Assembly (NCBI GenBank): GCA_934661375.1
Contig: CAKUJH010000049.1
Span: 1-18,946, forward strand
Origin: an uncultured Victivallales bacterium
Lineage (GTDB): Bacteria > Verrucomicrobiota > Lentisphaeria > Victivallales > UBA1829
Direction: 5' to 3'
Length of the DNA stretch: 18,946 nucleotides
In this document: piece by piece, positions 1 to 8,051 of the stretch
Layout of the letters: every line of letters starts with the position of its first letter
Numbering within the stretch: position 1 is the stretch's first letter
Program-made: the position numbers and the translations under genes
The notes under the pieces: model-generated
The model's input: the letters and a program-made list of their open reading frames with translations, nothing else
Database searches by the model: none
Told to the model about the DNA's origin: nothing

Positions 1-764
1 CAATAGTAATCCCACACGCTGATGATGAACCAGCAGGAGTAGGTGTAAATCTGATTCATCGGCTGGTCGGCGCGCGCCTGATGAACCAGAAATTCGAAGG
101 AATCGCGCACGATGGAAACATCGGAAAACGCGCACAGCAGACCCTTGATTTCCGGGTGCATATCCCCCATCCAGATACAGCAGTCTCGTTTGGCGCCGTC
201 ATACAGAAAATCCTGCATACAGAGATGCACGGTGCGGACCGCAGTCTGCCAGATCTGGTTGAGCCGACGGTCGGAAGACTCAAACGAACCGGCAACTTCC
301 AGATCGCATTCCAGCACAACCCCGATGATGTTCTGAATCCGAATGGGAATTTTTGAGACGTTTTCCAGCCGGACGAACCGGAACACGGTGTTGCCGTATT
401 CCGTCATGGCAGCACTGCGGGGAATGCTCAAGGTTTCGCTGCGCCGCGAGTGATCCTCGTTCGCCAGTCCCAGTGTTTCGCTGACCGATTCGCCGAATTG
501 AATCCGCAGTTTCACATCATCCGTTTCCCACCAGATATTGGTCAGGAGGCGGATCCCGCCGTGAAACGAGGAACCGAAATCCAGCACCATGGATGCGCCG
601 GGATTGAGGATCACCATTTCCGGAAGGTAATGCATGACCTGCTGGTATTCCGGATTGCCGATCAGCAGTTCCGTGTTTTCACAGTTCTGATTGAGCAGTA
701 CCCGCTGCACGCTCCGGTAGAAACGGGTGCGCCGGTCTCTGATGAAATTTTCATTGAAACGCAT
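1..764 (-). CDS. GH78 alpha-L-rhamnosidase-like protein (partial, C-terminus beyond left edge)
   Basis: The reading frame is open from an ATG at 764 to the left edge, giving the first 254 residues with no stop. Residues 188-205 read YDGAKRDCCIWMGDMHPE, which matches the signature at the start of the (alpha/alpha)6 catalytic barrel of GH78 alpha-L-rhamnosidases. Residues about 155-180 (EVAGSFESSDRRLNQIWQTA) match the helix that precedes it in that family. Residues 1-150 form a beta-rich accessory region. No signal peptide is present (MRFNENFIRDRRTRFY), so the enzyme should be cytoplasmic, unlike its secreted neighbours. The start is set by an AAGGA site 7 nt upstream that lies inside the end of the preceding gene, only 3 bp away, so the two are probably translationally coupled. 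Inferred role: trimming rhamnose from imported oligosaccharides. The family call is firm; the substrate is not proven. Confidence 0.85.
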   Translation of the reverse strand, partial: MRFNENFIRDRRTRFYRSVQRVLLNQNCENTELLIGNPEYQQVMHYLPEMVILNPGASMVLDFGSSFHGGIRLLTNIWWETDDVKLRIQFGESVSETLGLANEDHSRRSETLSIPRSAAMTEYGNTVFRFVRLENVSKIPIRIQNIIGVVLECDLEVAGSFESSDRRLNQIWQTAVRTVHLCMQDFLYDGAKRDCCIWMGDMHPEIKGLLCAFSDVSIVRDSFEFLVHQARADQPMNQIYTYSCWFIISVWDYY

Positions 765-767
765 GGT

Positions 768-3700
768 TCAGTCCTTCAATTCTTTCAACAGTTTTCCGGC
801 ATCCGGACCGATATAGAACAGCCAGGAGGAATGAAGCGGAGCATCGAAGCTGAAAGAATCGGCATCATCTGCAATCAGCCGGTGATTATACACGTCCACC
901 ACGCTGGATCTCTGTTTCAGCCGGATGGTCTTGCGTCCGGGCCAGCGGGCATGGAGTGTAACCAGTCCTTCATTGGCTTCGACCGGATCGCCGGAGTCCG
1001 AATAAATATGTGCGCCGCTTTCCGCCGCCAGCCGACGGTAGAACGCCGCGGAGAAACGGTATGCTCCGCAGAAAATGGAACGGGATGGACCGTCCTGTTT
1101 TTCGGCGAAACCGCAGAACGGAGTTCCCGTGTAATTGCCCAGCAGCCGAACCCCCGGCTGTGCGGGAATACAGAATGCCGGAGAGGAAACTTCGTTTTCA
1201 ATTCCCAGATAACTCTTGTCCGCCAGCTGGATTTCCGCCGGAGCCGATGCCAGTTTCCGGAACTGGAATCCGGTCAGCGTCTGCATGTTTTCCAAAGTAT
1301 TGACGCCGTTCCGGTAATAACCGGGAGCATAGAGCCACAGCAGGGTAACGGGGCGTTTGCGGAGTTTCCGGACCGCCGCCAGAAATGCTTCGTCATATTC
1401 GAAACAGTCCGTGAAGATCCAGAGCCGGTAATCATCCAGATGGTTGGCGATGTCTTCCGCCAGTACATAGTCGCAGACTGCCCCGCTGCGGCTGACCGGG
1501 TCAATCTGTCCGGAAATCAGTTCGCCGGTCAGATGCAGTGCGCTGGTCGGGAAATTGCCGACGGCTCCGGTGTGATTGTAGTTCTGACGGCGTCCGCCGG
1601 TGCGCACATAGCGTTTTTCCAGTGCCAGATAATTCAGCGACTGTTCGCTGACCACCAGTGCGATATCCGCTTTGCGGCTGATTTTCTGTTTCAGACAGAA
1701 TTCGCCGGTTCTGCGCAGATCGCGCATCAGCGGACGCATTTCCGGGAAACTGAATTCGCTGTGGTATTTTCCGTAGAAAGTGTAGAGCAGCAGGGGCTGG
1801 AGACGGCAGAGCGCAATGCCCAGATCCCGTCCCATGATGCTGACGGACTGCGCCGCATTGAGCGTCTGGTCGTAGTTGTTGGTCCAGATCGGCGGCAGTG
1901 CATGAGTCCGCATGTCATTTTCTACGATGGAAAGAATCCCATGGTTGGCGATGGTCTGGAACGGTTTCATATCGCCCATGGTTTCGCCCAGATGCCGGAT
2001 GCCGTAGGACTGCGGCGACATCAGGAAATCGACGGCACCGGATTCCAGCACCCGCATCAGGTCATAATGACCCGTTCCCTGGAAATAGATCGAGCCGGAA
2101 GTATTGAAGGTGTAACCGTAATAACTGCCGACCGCTTTGCGTCCGCCGCAAGCCTTCTTTGCCGTGCGGCAGAGATCAATCAGCATATCCGCGATGGCGA
2201 CGGAATAGAAACGGTTGTAGGCGATTTCCGCCGTGTTCTCTTTGGAATCCAGCAGACTTTCCATGCCGTTCGGACGTTTCAGTCTCTGCTGAACGGAAGG
2301 AATTCCCTGAATATGGGCTTCGGGATAGCTGATGCGGGCATATTCCACGAACGCCTTCTGCGTCGGTTTGGAGTAGTCGAACAGCCATTTGTCCATATGT
2401 CCCCAGCCGATCCATTCCGCAGTATGACCGCCGATGATGCGGTATCCGGCAATGCGGTCGGCGTACGGTGAATTTTCCAGATATTTCACGCACGCCGTTA
2501 CGGCTTTGCGTTTGTCTTCCAGAGCAATTTTCGAAGAAAAAGAATGCGGAGTTTCACCGATGCCCAGATGCCGGGACATGCGGCCGTCTTCGGTCCGCGC
2601 CATTTCGTCCGGATGCTCTTCTGCCCACGAAACCGGCGGATGTGTGCTGAGCTGCACAAAGAATTTGACGTCCGGATATGCCTGGGATGCCTGTTCCACG
2701 GCAAGGTCAAAGGCGGAGAAGTCATACTTGTCCTTGCTGAGCCACCAGTCCCCGACCGGGAACAGCAGCCGGAAATCCAGCTCCATCGGATCCGGACCGC
2801 TGTTGCGCGGCACACAGGCAATGGCGGGATAGACCATTTTTCCGTTCAGGAAGAAACGCGGTCCCTGCGGAGTCTGCCGGACTTCCGTTGTGATGTTCGG
2901 ATGTTTTTCCGGATCGGCGGCAATTCCGGCATAATCCAATTCCGCTGCCGGATTCCGGTCGATCTGCCAGGCTGTCTTCACTTCCAGACGGAACCGGCAG
3001 TCCCGCAGATTGCGCGGCAGGGGGTACTCAATGGTGAAGCTCCATTCATCCGGCGAGATTTTCTGCACATTTTCATCGGTCAGCCGGATTTCTTCCGGCG
3101 GCAGCAGCAGACCGGCTCCAGTTGCCGGATGCAGCATGACTCCGGATGGCAGAGCAGGGCATTTCCCCTTCACCCGGACCGTCATTTTTACGGTGTCGCC
3201 GGCGGAATACGCCGCACGGTCGAGCGAGACGTTCAGCAGGCGGAGCGTTGTGGAGATGTCACGGTAATCCAGCTGCCGGGTCCAGGGTATGCCCGGAGGG
3301 GGCGGGTTCCAGGCTGCCGGAACAAAATCCGAATCGTCGAATCCCGGTTCGTTCCAGCCGGCGGATTTGCGGTCGGAGACAATGGCTTCGGAGTCGGTTC
3401 CGGTTTTCAGAATCTGTCCGTCCGCCAGACGCATCTGAATTTCCGCGAGAACACCGCCCGCGCCGCGGTCATTGTGATATTCGATGGCAAGGACGTTTTC
3501 TCCTTGACGGAGCAATCCGGTAACATCAGCGGAAATGGTCTTGTCCCAGGTCGGTGCGAAGGCGGCTTTTTTCCCGTTGAGATAAAAAGTCGCGCGGTCA
3601 TCGGCGGAACATTGCAGCAGCGCGTATTCCGGTTTTCCCGGCAGGACAAAACTGCGCCGCACATAATAATCCGCCGGACGGCCGTTGTCGCGCGGATGTG

Positions 3701-4325
3701 ACACCATGCCTGTGGAAAAATACGGGACGGAGTGAAGTTCTTTGGTCTTCAATGGATAAAAATCCGGCTTGACGGTTGGCCAGACCGGACCATCAAGCTG
3801 CGCGGTCATGCTCTTTGCCGGACGCACATTCGGGTCGTGGAAAAAGCGGATTTTCGAAACCAGAATTTCTCCGCCGGGTTCGTCTTCCATATCCAGACGC
3901 AGTTTCGTGACGGTGCCGCCTTTGAACCAGGCATCCGGATCCGTGAGTGCGGCACTGGTGATACGCATAGTCTGCCATTGTCCGCTGCCGGACATGGACG
4001 GCAGATTCCAGCGGCGCGCATCGGAAAAGCGTCCGCGGTCATTGGCGAAATAAATCTGCCCGTGTGTGCGTCTGCGGATTCCCGCTGCTTTGTAGGTGAT
4101 TTCCACCGCGTTCAGATTCTGCGGGTTCAGCTTCAACCCTTCGCAGACAATAGAGGAATCACTGCCGATGGAATGCAGACGCAGTCCTTCGGAAACCGGA
4201 GCGCATTTCAGCCGGTACAGCGCTTTCCAGTTTTCCAGACCGCTGCCGCGGCTCCATTGCACTTCCACCGCATCCGCACAGAAAAAGGCGAATGCAAAAA
4301 TTATGATGGTCAAAAATACTTTCAT
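768..4325 (-). CDS. Large secreted GH42-like (clan GH-A) glycoside hydrolase with N-terminal sugar-binding domains
   Basis: A 1185-residue exported protein. Residues 1-19 form a signal peptide ending CADA. Residues about 20-165 look like a first carbohydrate-binding or laminin-G-like beta domain. Residues about 215-300 form a galactose-binding-like domain (YYVRRSFVLPG ... ATFYLNGKK ... GENVLAIEYHNDRG) of the type found in GH2 and GH78 enzymes. Residues about 485-850 form the probable TIM barrel. Glu637 (GGHTAEW) and Glu802 (SIVENDMRTH) lie about 165 residues apart, as expected for the acid/base and nucleophile on strands 4 and 7 of clan GH-A. After the barrel comes a GATase-like domain (YRLWIFTDCFEYDEAFLAAV), as in GH42 enzymes, then a small C-terminal beta domain. 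It is a diverged paralog of the upstream gene, 9 bp away, and has an AAGGA site before its ATG. The exact family and substrate cannot be assigned from sequence alone. Confidence 0.8.
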   Translation of the reverse strand: MKVFLTIIIFAFAFFCADAVEVQWSRGSGLENWKALYRLKCAPVSEGLRLHSIGSDSSIVCEGLKLNPQNLNAVEITYKAAGIRRRTHGQIYFANDRGRFSDARRWNLPSMSGSGQWQTMRITSAALTDPDAWFKGGTVTKLRLDMEDEPGGEILVSKIRFFHDPNVRPAKSMTAQLDGPVWPTVKPDFYPLKTKELHSVPYFSTGMVSHPRDNGRPADYYVRRSFVLPGKPEYALLQCSADDRATFYLNGKKAAFAPTWDKTISADVTGLLRQGENVLAIEYHNDRGAGGVLAEIQMRLADGQILKTGTDSEAIVSDRKSAGWNEPGFDDSDFVPAAWNPPPPGIPWTRQLDYRDISTTLRLLNVSLDRAAYSAGDTVKMTVRVKGKCPALPSGVMLHPATGAGLLLPPEEIRLTDENVQKISPDEWSFTIEYPLPRNLRDCRFRLEVKTAWQIDRNPAAELDYAGIAADPEKHPNITTEVRQTPQGPRFFLNGKMVYPAIACVPRNSGPDPMELDFRLLFPVGDWWLSKDKYDFSAFDLAVEQASQAYPDVKFFVQLSTHPPVSWAEEHPDEMARTEDGRMSRHLGIGETPHSFSSKIALEDKRKAVTACVKYLENSPYADRIAGYRIIGGHTAEWIGWGHMDKWLFDYSKPTQKAFVEYARISYPEAHIQGIPSVQQRLKRPNGMESLLDSKENTAEIAYNRFYSVAIADMLIDLCRTAKKACGGRKAVGSYYGYTFNTSGSIYFQGTGHYDLMRVLESGAVDFLMSPQSYGIRHLGETMGDMKPFQTIANHGILSIVENDMRTHALPPIWTNNYDQTLNAAQSVSIMGRDLGIALCRLQPLLLYTFYGKYHSEFSFPEMRPLMRDLRRTGEFCLKQKISRKADIALVVSEQSLNYLALEKRYVRTGGRRQNYNHTGAVGNFPTSALHLTGELISGQIDPVSRSGAVCDYVLAEDIANHLDDYRLWIFTDCFEYDEAFLAAVRKLRKRPVTLLWLYAPGYYRNGVNTLENMQTLTGFQFRKLASAPAEIQLADKSYLGIENEVSSPAFCIPAQPGVRLLGNYTGTPFCGFAEKQDGPSRSIFCGAYRFSAAFYRRLAAESGAHIYSDSGDPVEANEGLVTLHARWPGRKTIRLKQRSSVVDVYNHRLIADDADSFSFDAPLHSSWLFYIGPDAGKLLKELKD

Positions 4326-4334
4326 CAGAATTCC

Positions 4335-7106
4335 TTAGTTTTCAAGTCTGAACAGAGCTGTTTCAGCCGGTTTTGCCTGGAAACGGATTTCCTTGCCGGC
4401 GGGAAATTCTTTGCGTTCCGGCAGCAGCTGCGTGATTTTCGCCGCAGATTCCGGCAGACGGAGTTCCTTCATTCCGCCTTTGGCTGTATGCAGACCGATC
4501 AGTCCGCTGGAGGCGAACAGCACGTCTTCATTGTTTTCCAGATAGATATGCACGCCGGACGCCCGGAAAATATTCCGCAGGATGTTCCGGCTCAGGAACG
4601 GAATGGCGCAGTAAACGGATTGCGAATCTCCGATCTGTTTGACCGCAAGTGCCGGAAATTTCCGACCGCCAATGATGATGTTTCCGAGAATTTCCGCTTC
4701 CGGATCATCGACTTCAAAGAACGGATCGGCAGCAAGTCCCAGTCCGAACGTTTTGCCTTCCAGCCCGGCGATGAACGGATGCCGTCCGGTGCGGAGCCGG
4801 ATCGTCTGATCTGCCTGCTGCCGGATCAGACGGGTTCGGATGCCGGTGAATTTTTCCATGCCGTCCGCATTGACTCCGGAGTCCGGCAATGCACCTGCCG
4901 CATACAGGAAAATCAGCGTTTTCCCCTGTGCGCGCAGCTGGTCGATCATTGCCTGTTTTTCCGGTGTAAGATGGAAACTGTTGGCAAAGATATAGATCTT
5001 GTGATCGGTTTTCTGAAGATCCTGCCAGAGAACCGTGTCAAACGGAACGCCGGAGTAGAACAGTTCCCGCGCGGTAAAACTGGTCAGACGCTGGGAGAAT
5101 TCATTCGGATTGACCGAACGGGTATGATACGGCACACTGTCGAAATCGCAGACAAAGGCGACTTCACTGTGCCGGGTGGTGTCCGGTTTTTCCAGCATGA
5201 TTTTCAGCAGACCGGAGAACAGCGACAGATATTCCGGGCGGTCATACCAGCCGGCGGTGAAATCATAGTACCACAGACCGGAGCCGCGCGTTGCCGCATT
5301 GCAGAAATCGCGGGTGAGCTGTCCGACGGAATCCGCCAGACTGTGACTGTGTCCGTCGTTCGGGTCGCCGGAAAGATGCGTCCGGGCGTCGGATTCCAGA
5401 ATGGAAAACTTGCCGTTCAGAGCGTAAGTTTCAAACACATTCCGCGGCAGACCGCAGTCTCCGGTGCTTCGGAAACGGTAGGAATACGGCGCAGCCTGAA
5501 AATCCACATTGCCGGAACGCAGCATTTCCGGAGTATGAGTCTGCCAGCCTTCCGCCGGATAACCCATGCTGAAGAAATAACCGCTGTAATTTCCGGTCAG
5601 CACCCGTCCGTCCGCCGCATTTCTGACGGTCCGGTTGAAATATGCCTGGCAGTCATTGATGACCGCGGCATGGCATTCCAGATAATCCAGTGTGCAGCGG
5701 TCGGCAGCCGGATCGCGCAGATCGGGCATCGCCGGATTCAGACGTTCACGCACGGGAACCTGTGCCGTAGCCAGCGAGACATCCTTCCGGAGCCATGCCC
5801 GGCGCAGTGCTTCATCACTGCCGTATTTCTTATGAAGAAATTCCCGGAACGCCGCGGTCATGGCACTGCCGGTGTCCGGCAGGTCTTTCGGCATTCCATA
5901 ATAATGCCATTCCGAATAAATTCCGTAGAACGGCATGTAGGCGACAATCCGTTTGGCGGCGGGAGACTGTTCCAGTCTGCGGACAATATCCGCCACGACA
6001 CTGCCGCATTCCTTCATCCAGGGTTTGGACGCCATGGACGGACGCATCATCGGGTTGCGGAGATGGTCGCCGGCAAACACCGGCTTTGCCCCGCTGCCGT
6101 ACCGGATCAGTTCTTCCGGATGACGTCTGACATACCATTCCGGCGGATTGAGGTCAATCATGATGACCAGCCGGGCGTCCGGCGCATGTGCCAGCAGATT
6201 GAGCAGACCGTTTTCCACCGCGGCAAAATCCGGAGCGGCATTTTCCTTCCACAGTGTTTCCAGCGTGATCTGCGTTACGAAAAGCCTGAATCCCGCCTGA
6301 TAAAAACGTCCGAACCGTGCCAGATGGCTTTCCGGTCCGGTGCCGGTGTTGAGCATCACAGAATTGTAGAGGAATGCCGGGAAACTCCACGAACCGCTGC
6401 TGATCCATGGATATCCGTTGATCCGCCGGACTTCTGTCCGTGCCGCAGGGGCTTCCTGCGCCAGACGCTTCAGCAGTTCGCCGCGCAGTTTCGCGGTCTG
6501 CACCTGCGTGGTATTCAGACTGTTCGTGTACTGTTCATATTCCTGACGGCTCAGAAAACGGCGCAGGTCAATATGTTTTCTCCAGGAATGCTGATCGGTT
6601 ACGCCGCGCACCACCATGGCATCGCGCCAGGATGAGTCGTTGAATCCCGCATCCGTCCAGCCGGGAGCGTTCGTCTTGGAACATTTCCAGCTGCTGTCGG
6701 TAACCCAGACCACCGGATTCTGCTGTCCGGGAAGCCGGATTTCCGTCCTCATGAGCAGTCCCGCTCCGCTGACGATGTTCAGCACTTCCGCGGCAATGAC
6801 ATTCTTTCCTTTCTTCAGATATTTCGCCGCATCGAACGGCGGACATTTGAAGTTGACTGCCTTATGCACTTTCTGTCCGTTGATCCAGATGGTGTAGACG
6901 TCGTCTCCGGAAAAGTTCAGCGTTCCCGCGGCAGGTTTTTCCGGCAGAGTGAATTCCCGGCGGAAAAACCGGAGCTGATCTTTCAATCCGACTTCCGGAT
7001 ACCAGATCCACTTCGCCTGCGACTGCTGCCCCGCGGACGGTTCATTCCCGTTCGCCAGACCGGTCAGCAGAAACGCCGCCGTCAGCAATATTCCCAGTTT
7101 TTTCAT
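4335..7106 (-). CDS. Secreted GH42-like (clan GH-A) glycoside hydrolase
   Basis: A 923-residue exported protein with signal peptide MKKLGILLTAAFLLTGLANG. Residues about 30-130 form a galactose-binding-like domain (AKWIWYPEVG, FRREFTLP, YTIWINGQKV, GKNVIAAEV), of the kind found N-terminal in rhamnosidases and beta-galactosidases. Residues about 225-620 are the probable TIM barrel. Glu399 in GIYSEW is the likely acid/base and Glu571 in SILESDARTH the likely nucleophile, 172 residues apart. Residues about 690-850 contain a GATase-like domain (KIYIFANSFHLTPEKQAMIDQL) as in GH42, followed by a beta domain ending in ALFRLEN. It shares the nucleophile-region motif and overall architecture with the next gene, which has an extra N-terminal domain. 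The start has AGGGAAG upstream and lies 18 bp after the pseudopilin gene. The glycosidase call is firm; the substrate (beta-galactoside or another linkage) is unknown. Confidence 0.8.
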   Translation of the reverse strand: MKKLGILLTAAFLLTGLANGNEPSAGQQSQAKWIWYPEVGLKDQLRFFRREFTLPEKPAAGTLNFSGDDVYTIWINGQKVHKAVNFKCPPFDAAKYLKKGKNVIAAEVLNIVSGAGLLMRTEIRLPGQQNPVVWVTDSSWKCSKTNAPGWTDAGFNDSSWRDAMVVRGVTDQHSWRKHIDLRRFLSRQEYEQYTNSLNTTQVQTAKLRGELLKRLAQEAPAARTEVRRINGYPWISSGSWSFPAFLYNSVMLNTGTGPESHLARFGRFYQAGFRLFVTQITLETLWKENAAPDFAAVENGLLNLLAHAPDARLVIMIDLNPPEWYVRRHPEELIRYGSGAKPVFAGDHLRNPMMRPSMASKPWMKECGSVVADIVRRLEQSPAAKRIVAYMPFYGIYSEWHYYGMPKDLPDTGSAMTAAFREFLHKKYGSDEALRRAWLRKDVSLATAQVPVRERLNPAMPDLRDPAADRCTLDYLECHAAVINDCQAYFNRTVRNAADGRVLTGNYSGYFFSMGYPAEGWQTHTPEMLRSGNVDFQAAPYSYRFRSTGDCGLPRNVFETYALNGKFSILESDARTHLSGDPNDGHSHSLADSVGQLTRDFCNAATRGSGLWYYDFTAGWYDRPEYLSLFSGLLKIMLEKPDTTRHSEVAFVCDFDSVPYHTRSVNPNEFSQRLTSFTARELFYSGVPFDTVLWQDLQKTDHKIYIFANSFHLTPEKQAMIDQLRAQGKTLIFLYAAGALPDSGVNADGMEKFTGIRTRLIRQQADQTIRLRTGRHPFIAGLEGKTFGLGLAADPFFEVDDPEAEILGNIIIGGRKFPALAVKQIGDSQSVYCAIPFLSRNILRNIFRASGVHIYLENNEDVLFASSGLIGLHTAKGGMKELRLPESAAKITQLLPERKEFPAGKEIRFQAKPAETALFRLEN

Positions 7107-7124
7107 GCTGCTGACTTCCCTGTC

Positions 7125-7961
7125 TTACTGTTTGGAGAGTCCGACGCCGGTTTTGTGAACCACGTAATTGGTTTTATAGCATCTGCCGGTGAAATACGGC
7201 ACACTGTAATTGCTGTTGAACAGAGCCTGCGGATTGGCGACCGCGACATGACCGTCGAGCATAACCATGTTGGCGTTGTTGGAATGCCGCGCCCAGATGG
7301 CAGCAAATTTTTTGCCGCCGGTATGATAGAATTTGATGTTCGTCAGAGACGTTTGAGTGGCATTGTTGTTGCTCTTGTAACGGTCCGCACCCAGAATCGC
7401 ATCAGACGGCTGAACCGGTTTGTTTACCATATCCCCATCCATGTAAGTCATCGTGTTGTTTTTATACAGTGCCTGCGTATAGGGAATGCTGTCATTGGTG
7501 GCGAGGGCATAGGACGGGTACACATACTGATCCTTGTATTCCGCTTCATTCGGGCACATGTAAATCCGCAGCGTTCTTTTGGTTGCGGCAGGACTGCCGA
7601 CCTCGGCGCGGATGGCGTCGATTTCTTCAATGCTCTTGGGACCGCCCAGATACGGAGACATGGCGGCGAACCCGGATATCATCCGTCCAGAGCTGTCTTT
7701 ATGGTCGATGAACTGCGCTCCCTGAAAGTGCAGAAAATAGCCGTTGTAGTCATTGCCGTACTGGAATGCGGCGAGTCCGATCTGTTTGAGATTGTTTACA
7801 CAGGAAATGGCGCGCGCCTTTTCCCGTGCCGAATTCAAAGCCGGCAGCAGCATTCCCGCCAGAATTGCAATGATCGCAATAACGACGAGGAGTTCTATTA
7901 ATGTGAATTGCTCTGCAGTGTGTCGGGTCGTGCTTTCCTTTTTGGATTTCCACTTCATCAT
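7125..7961 (-). CDS. Type II pseudopilin-like protein with H-X9-DG domain (pseudopilin B)
   Basis: A 278-residue protein. Residues 19-45 form the prepilin N-terminal methylation segment (FTLIELLVVIAIIAILAG) with the conserved Glu at mature position 5 (Glu23). The processing motif continues with LPALNSAREKARAISCVNNLKQIG, and the C-terminus has HSNNANMVMLDGHV, the H-X9-DG signature. Such proteins are membrane-anchored by the N-terminal helix and may assemble through a type II secretion/pilin pathway; their exact role is unknown. The residue before Phe19 is Gln rather than the usual Gly. I chose the ATG at 7961 (MMKWKSKK) because a GGAGG site lies 8 nt upstream. A longer in-frame start at 8027 would sit inside a hairpin and has no good ribosome site. 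The gene lies between two putative hydrolase genes in the same operon. Confidence 0.85.
   Translation of the reverse strand: MMKWKSKKESTTRHTAEQFTLIELLVVIAIIAILAGMLLPALNSAREKARAISCVNNLKQIGLAAFQYGNDYNGYFLHFQGAQFIDHKDSSGRMISGFAAMSPYLGGPKSIEEIDAIRAEVGSPAATKRTLRIYMCPNEAEYKDQYVYPSYALATNDSIPYTQALYKNNTMTYMDGDMVNKPVQPSDAILGADRYKSNNNATQTSLTNIKFYHTGGKKFAAIWARHSNNANMVMLDGHVAVANPQALFNSNYSVPYFTGRCYKTNYVVHKTGVGLSKQ
7843..7911. repeat. Copy 1 of a 69-bp repeat (pseudopilin N-terminal segment)
   Basis: This segment differs from 10865-10933 at only 3 of 69 positions and lies in the same orientation. It encodes the hydrophobic pseudopilin helix and the LLPALNS stretch. Similarity drops sharply on either side, so this is a conserved cassette at the DNA level as well as a shared domain. 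Confidence 0.85.
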
Positions 7962-8000
7962 TTTCAGTTCCTCCATGATGTTGTATACTTGTTTTTTTAT

Positions 8001-8038
8001 ATCCGCCGGCGGATGCCGCAGACTCATTATTCTGCGAC
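8001..8038 (-). promoter_or_regulatory. Two abutting intercistronic hairpins upstream of pseudopilin B
   Basis: On the transcribed (minus) strand, positions 8038-8015 read GTCGCAGA-ATAATGAG-TCTGCGGC, an 8-bp stem with one G-U pair and an 8-nt loop. It is followed at once by 8014-8001, a perfect 14-bp palindrome ATCCGCCGGCGGAT. An A-rich stretch and the GGAGG site of pseudopilin B come next. With no U-tract after them, they do not look like a simple terminator. An RNA-processing, stability or attenuation element giving pseudopilin B its own expression level is an inference. Confidence 0.5.
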
Positions 8039-8051
8039 ACGCCGGATTCTT

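Noticed and set aside
450..2471. Open frame of 673 codons on the plus strand
   Set aside because: It lies antisense to the GH78-like and 1185-residue hydrolase genes, and its product is a low-complexity Arg/Gln/Phe-rich sequence without domains. The minus-strand proteins have signal peptides, motifs and ribosome sites.
3732..6635. Open frame of 967 codons on the plus strand
   Set aside because: Antisense shadow of the two hydrolase genes produced by codon bias. No recognisable domain, and its ends cross real gene boundaries.
7962..8027. N-terminal extension of pseudopilin B by 22 residues
   Set aside because: No ribosome site at the upstream ATG, and it would overlap a hairpin. A GGAGG site 8 nt before the ATG at 7961 fits much better.
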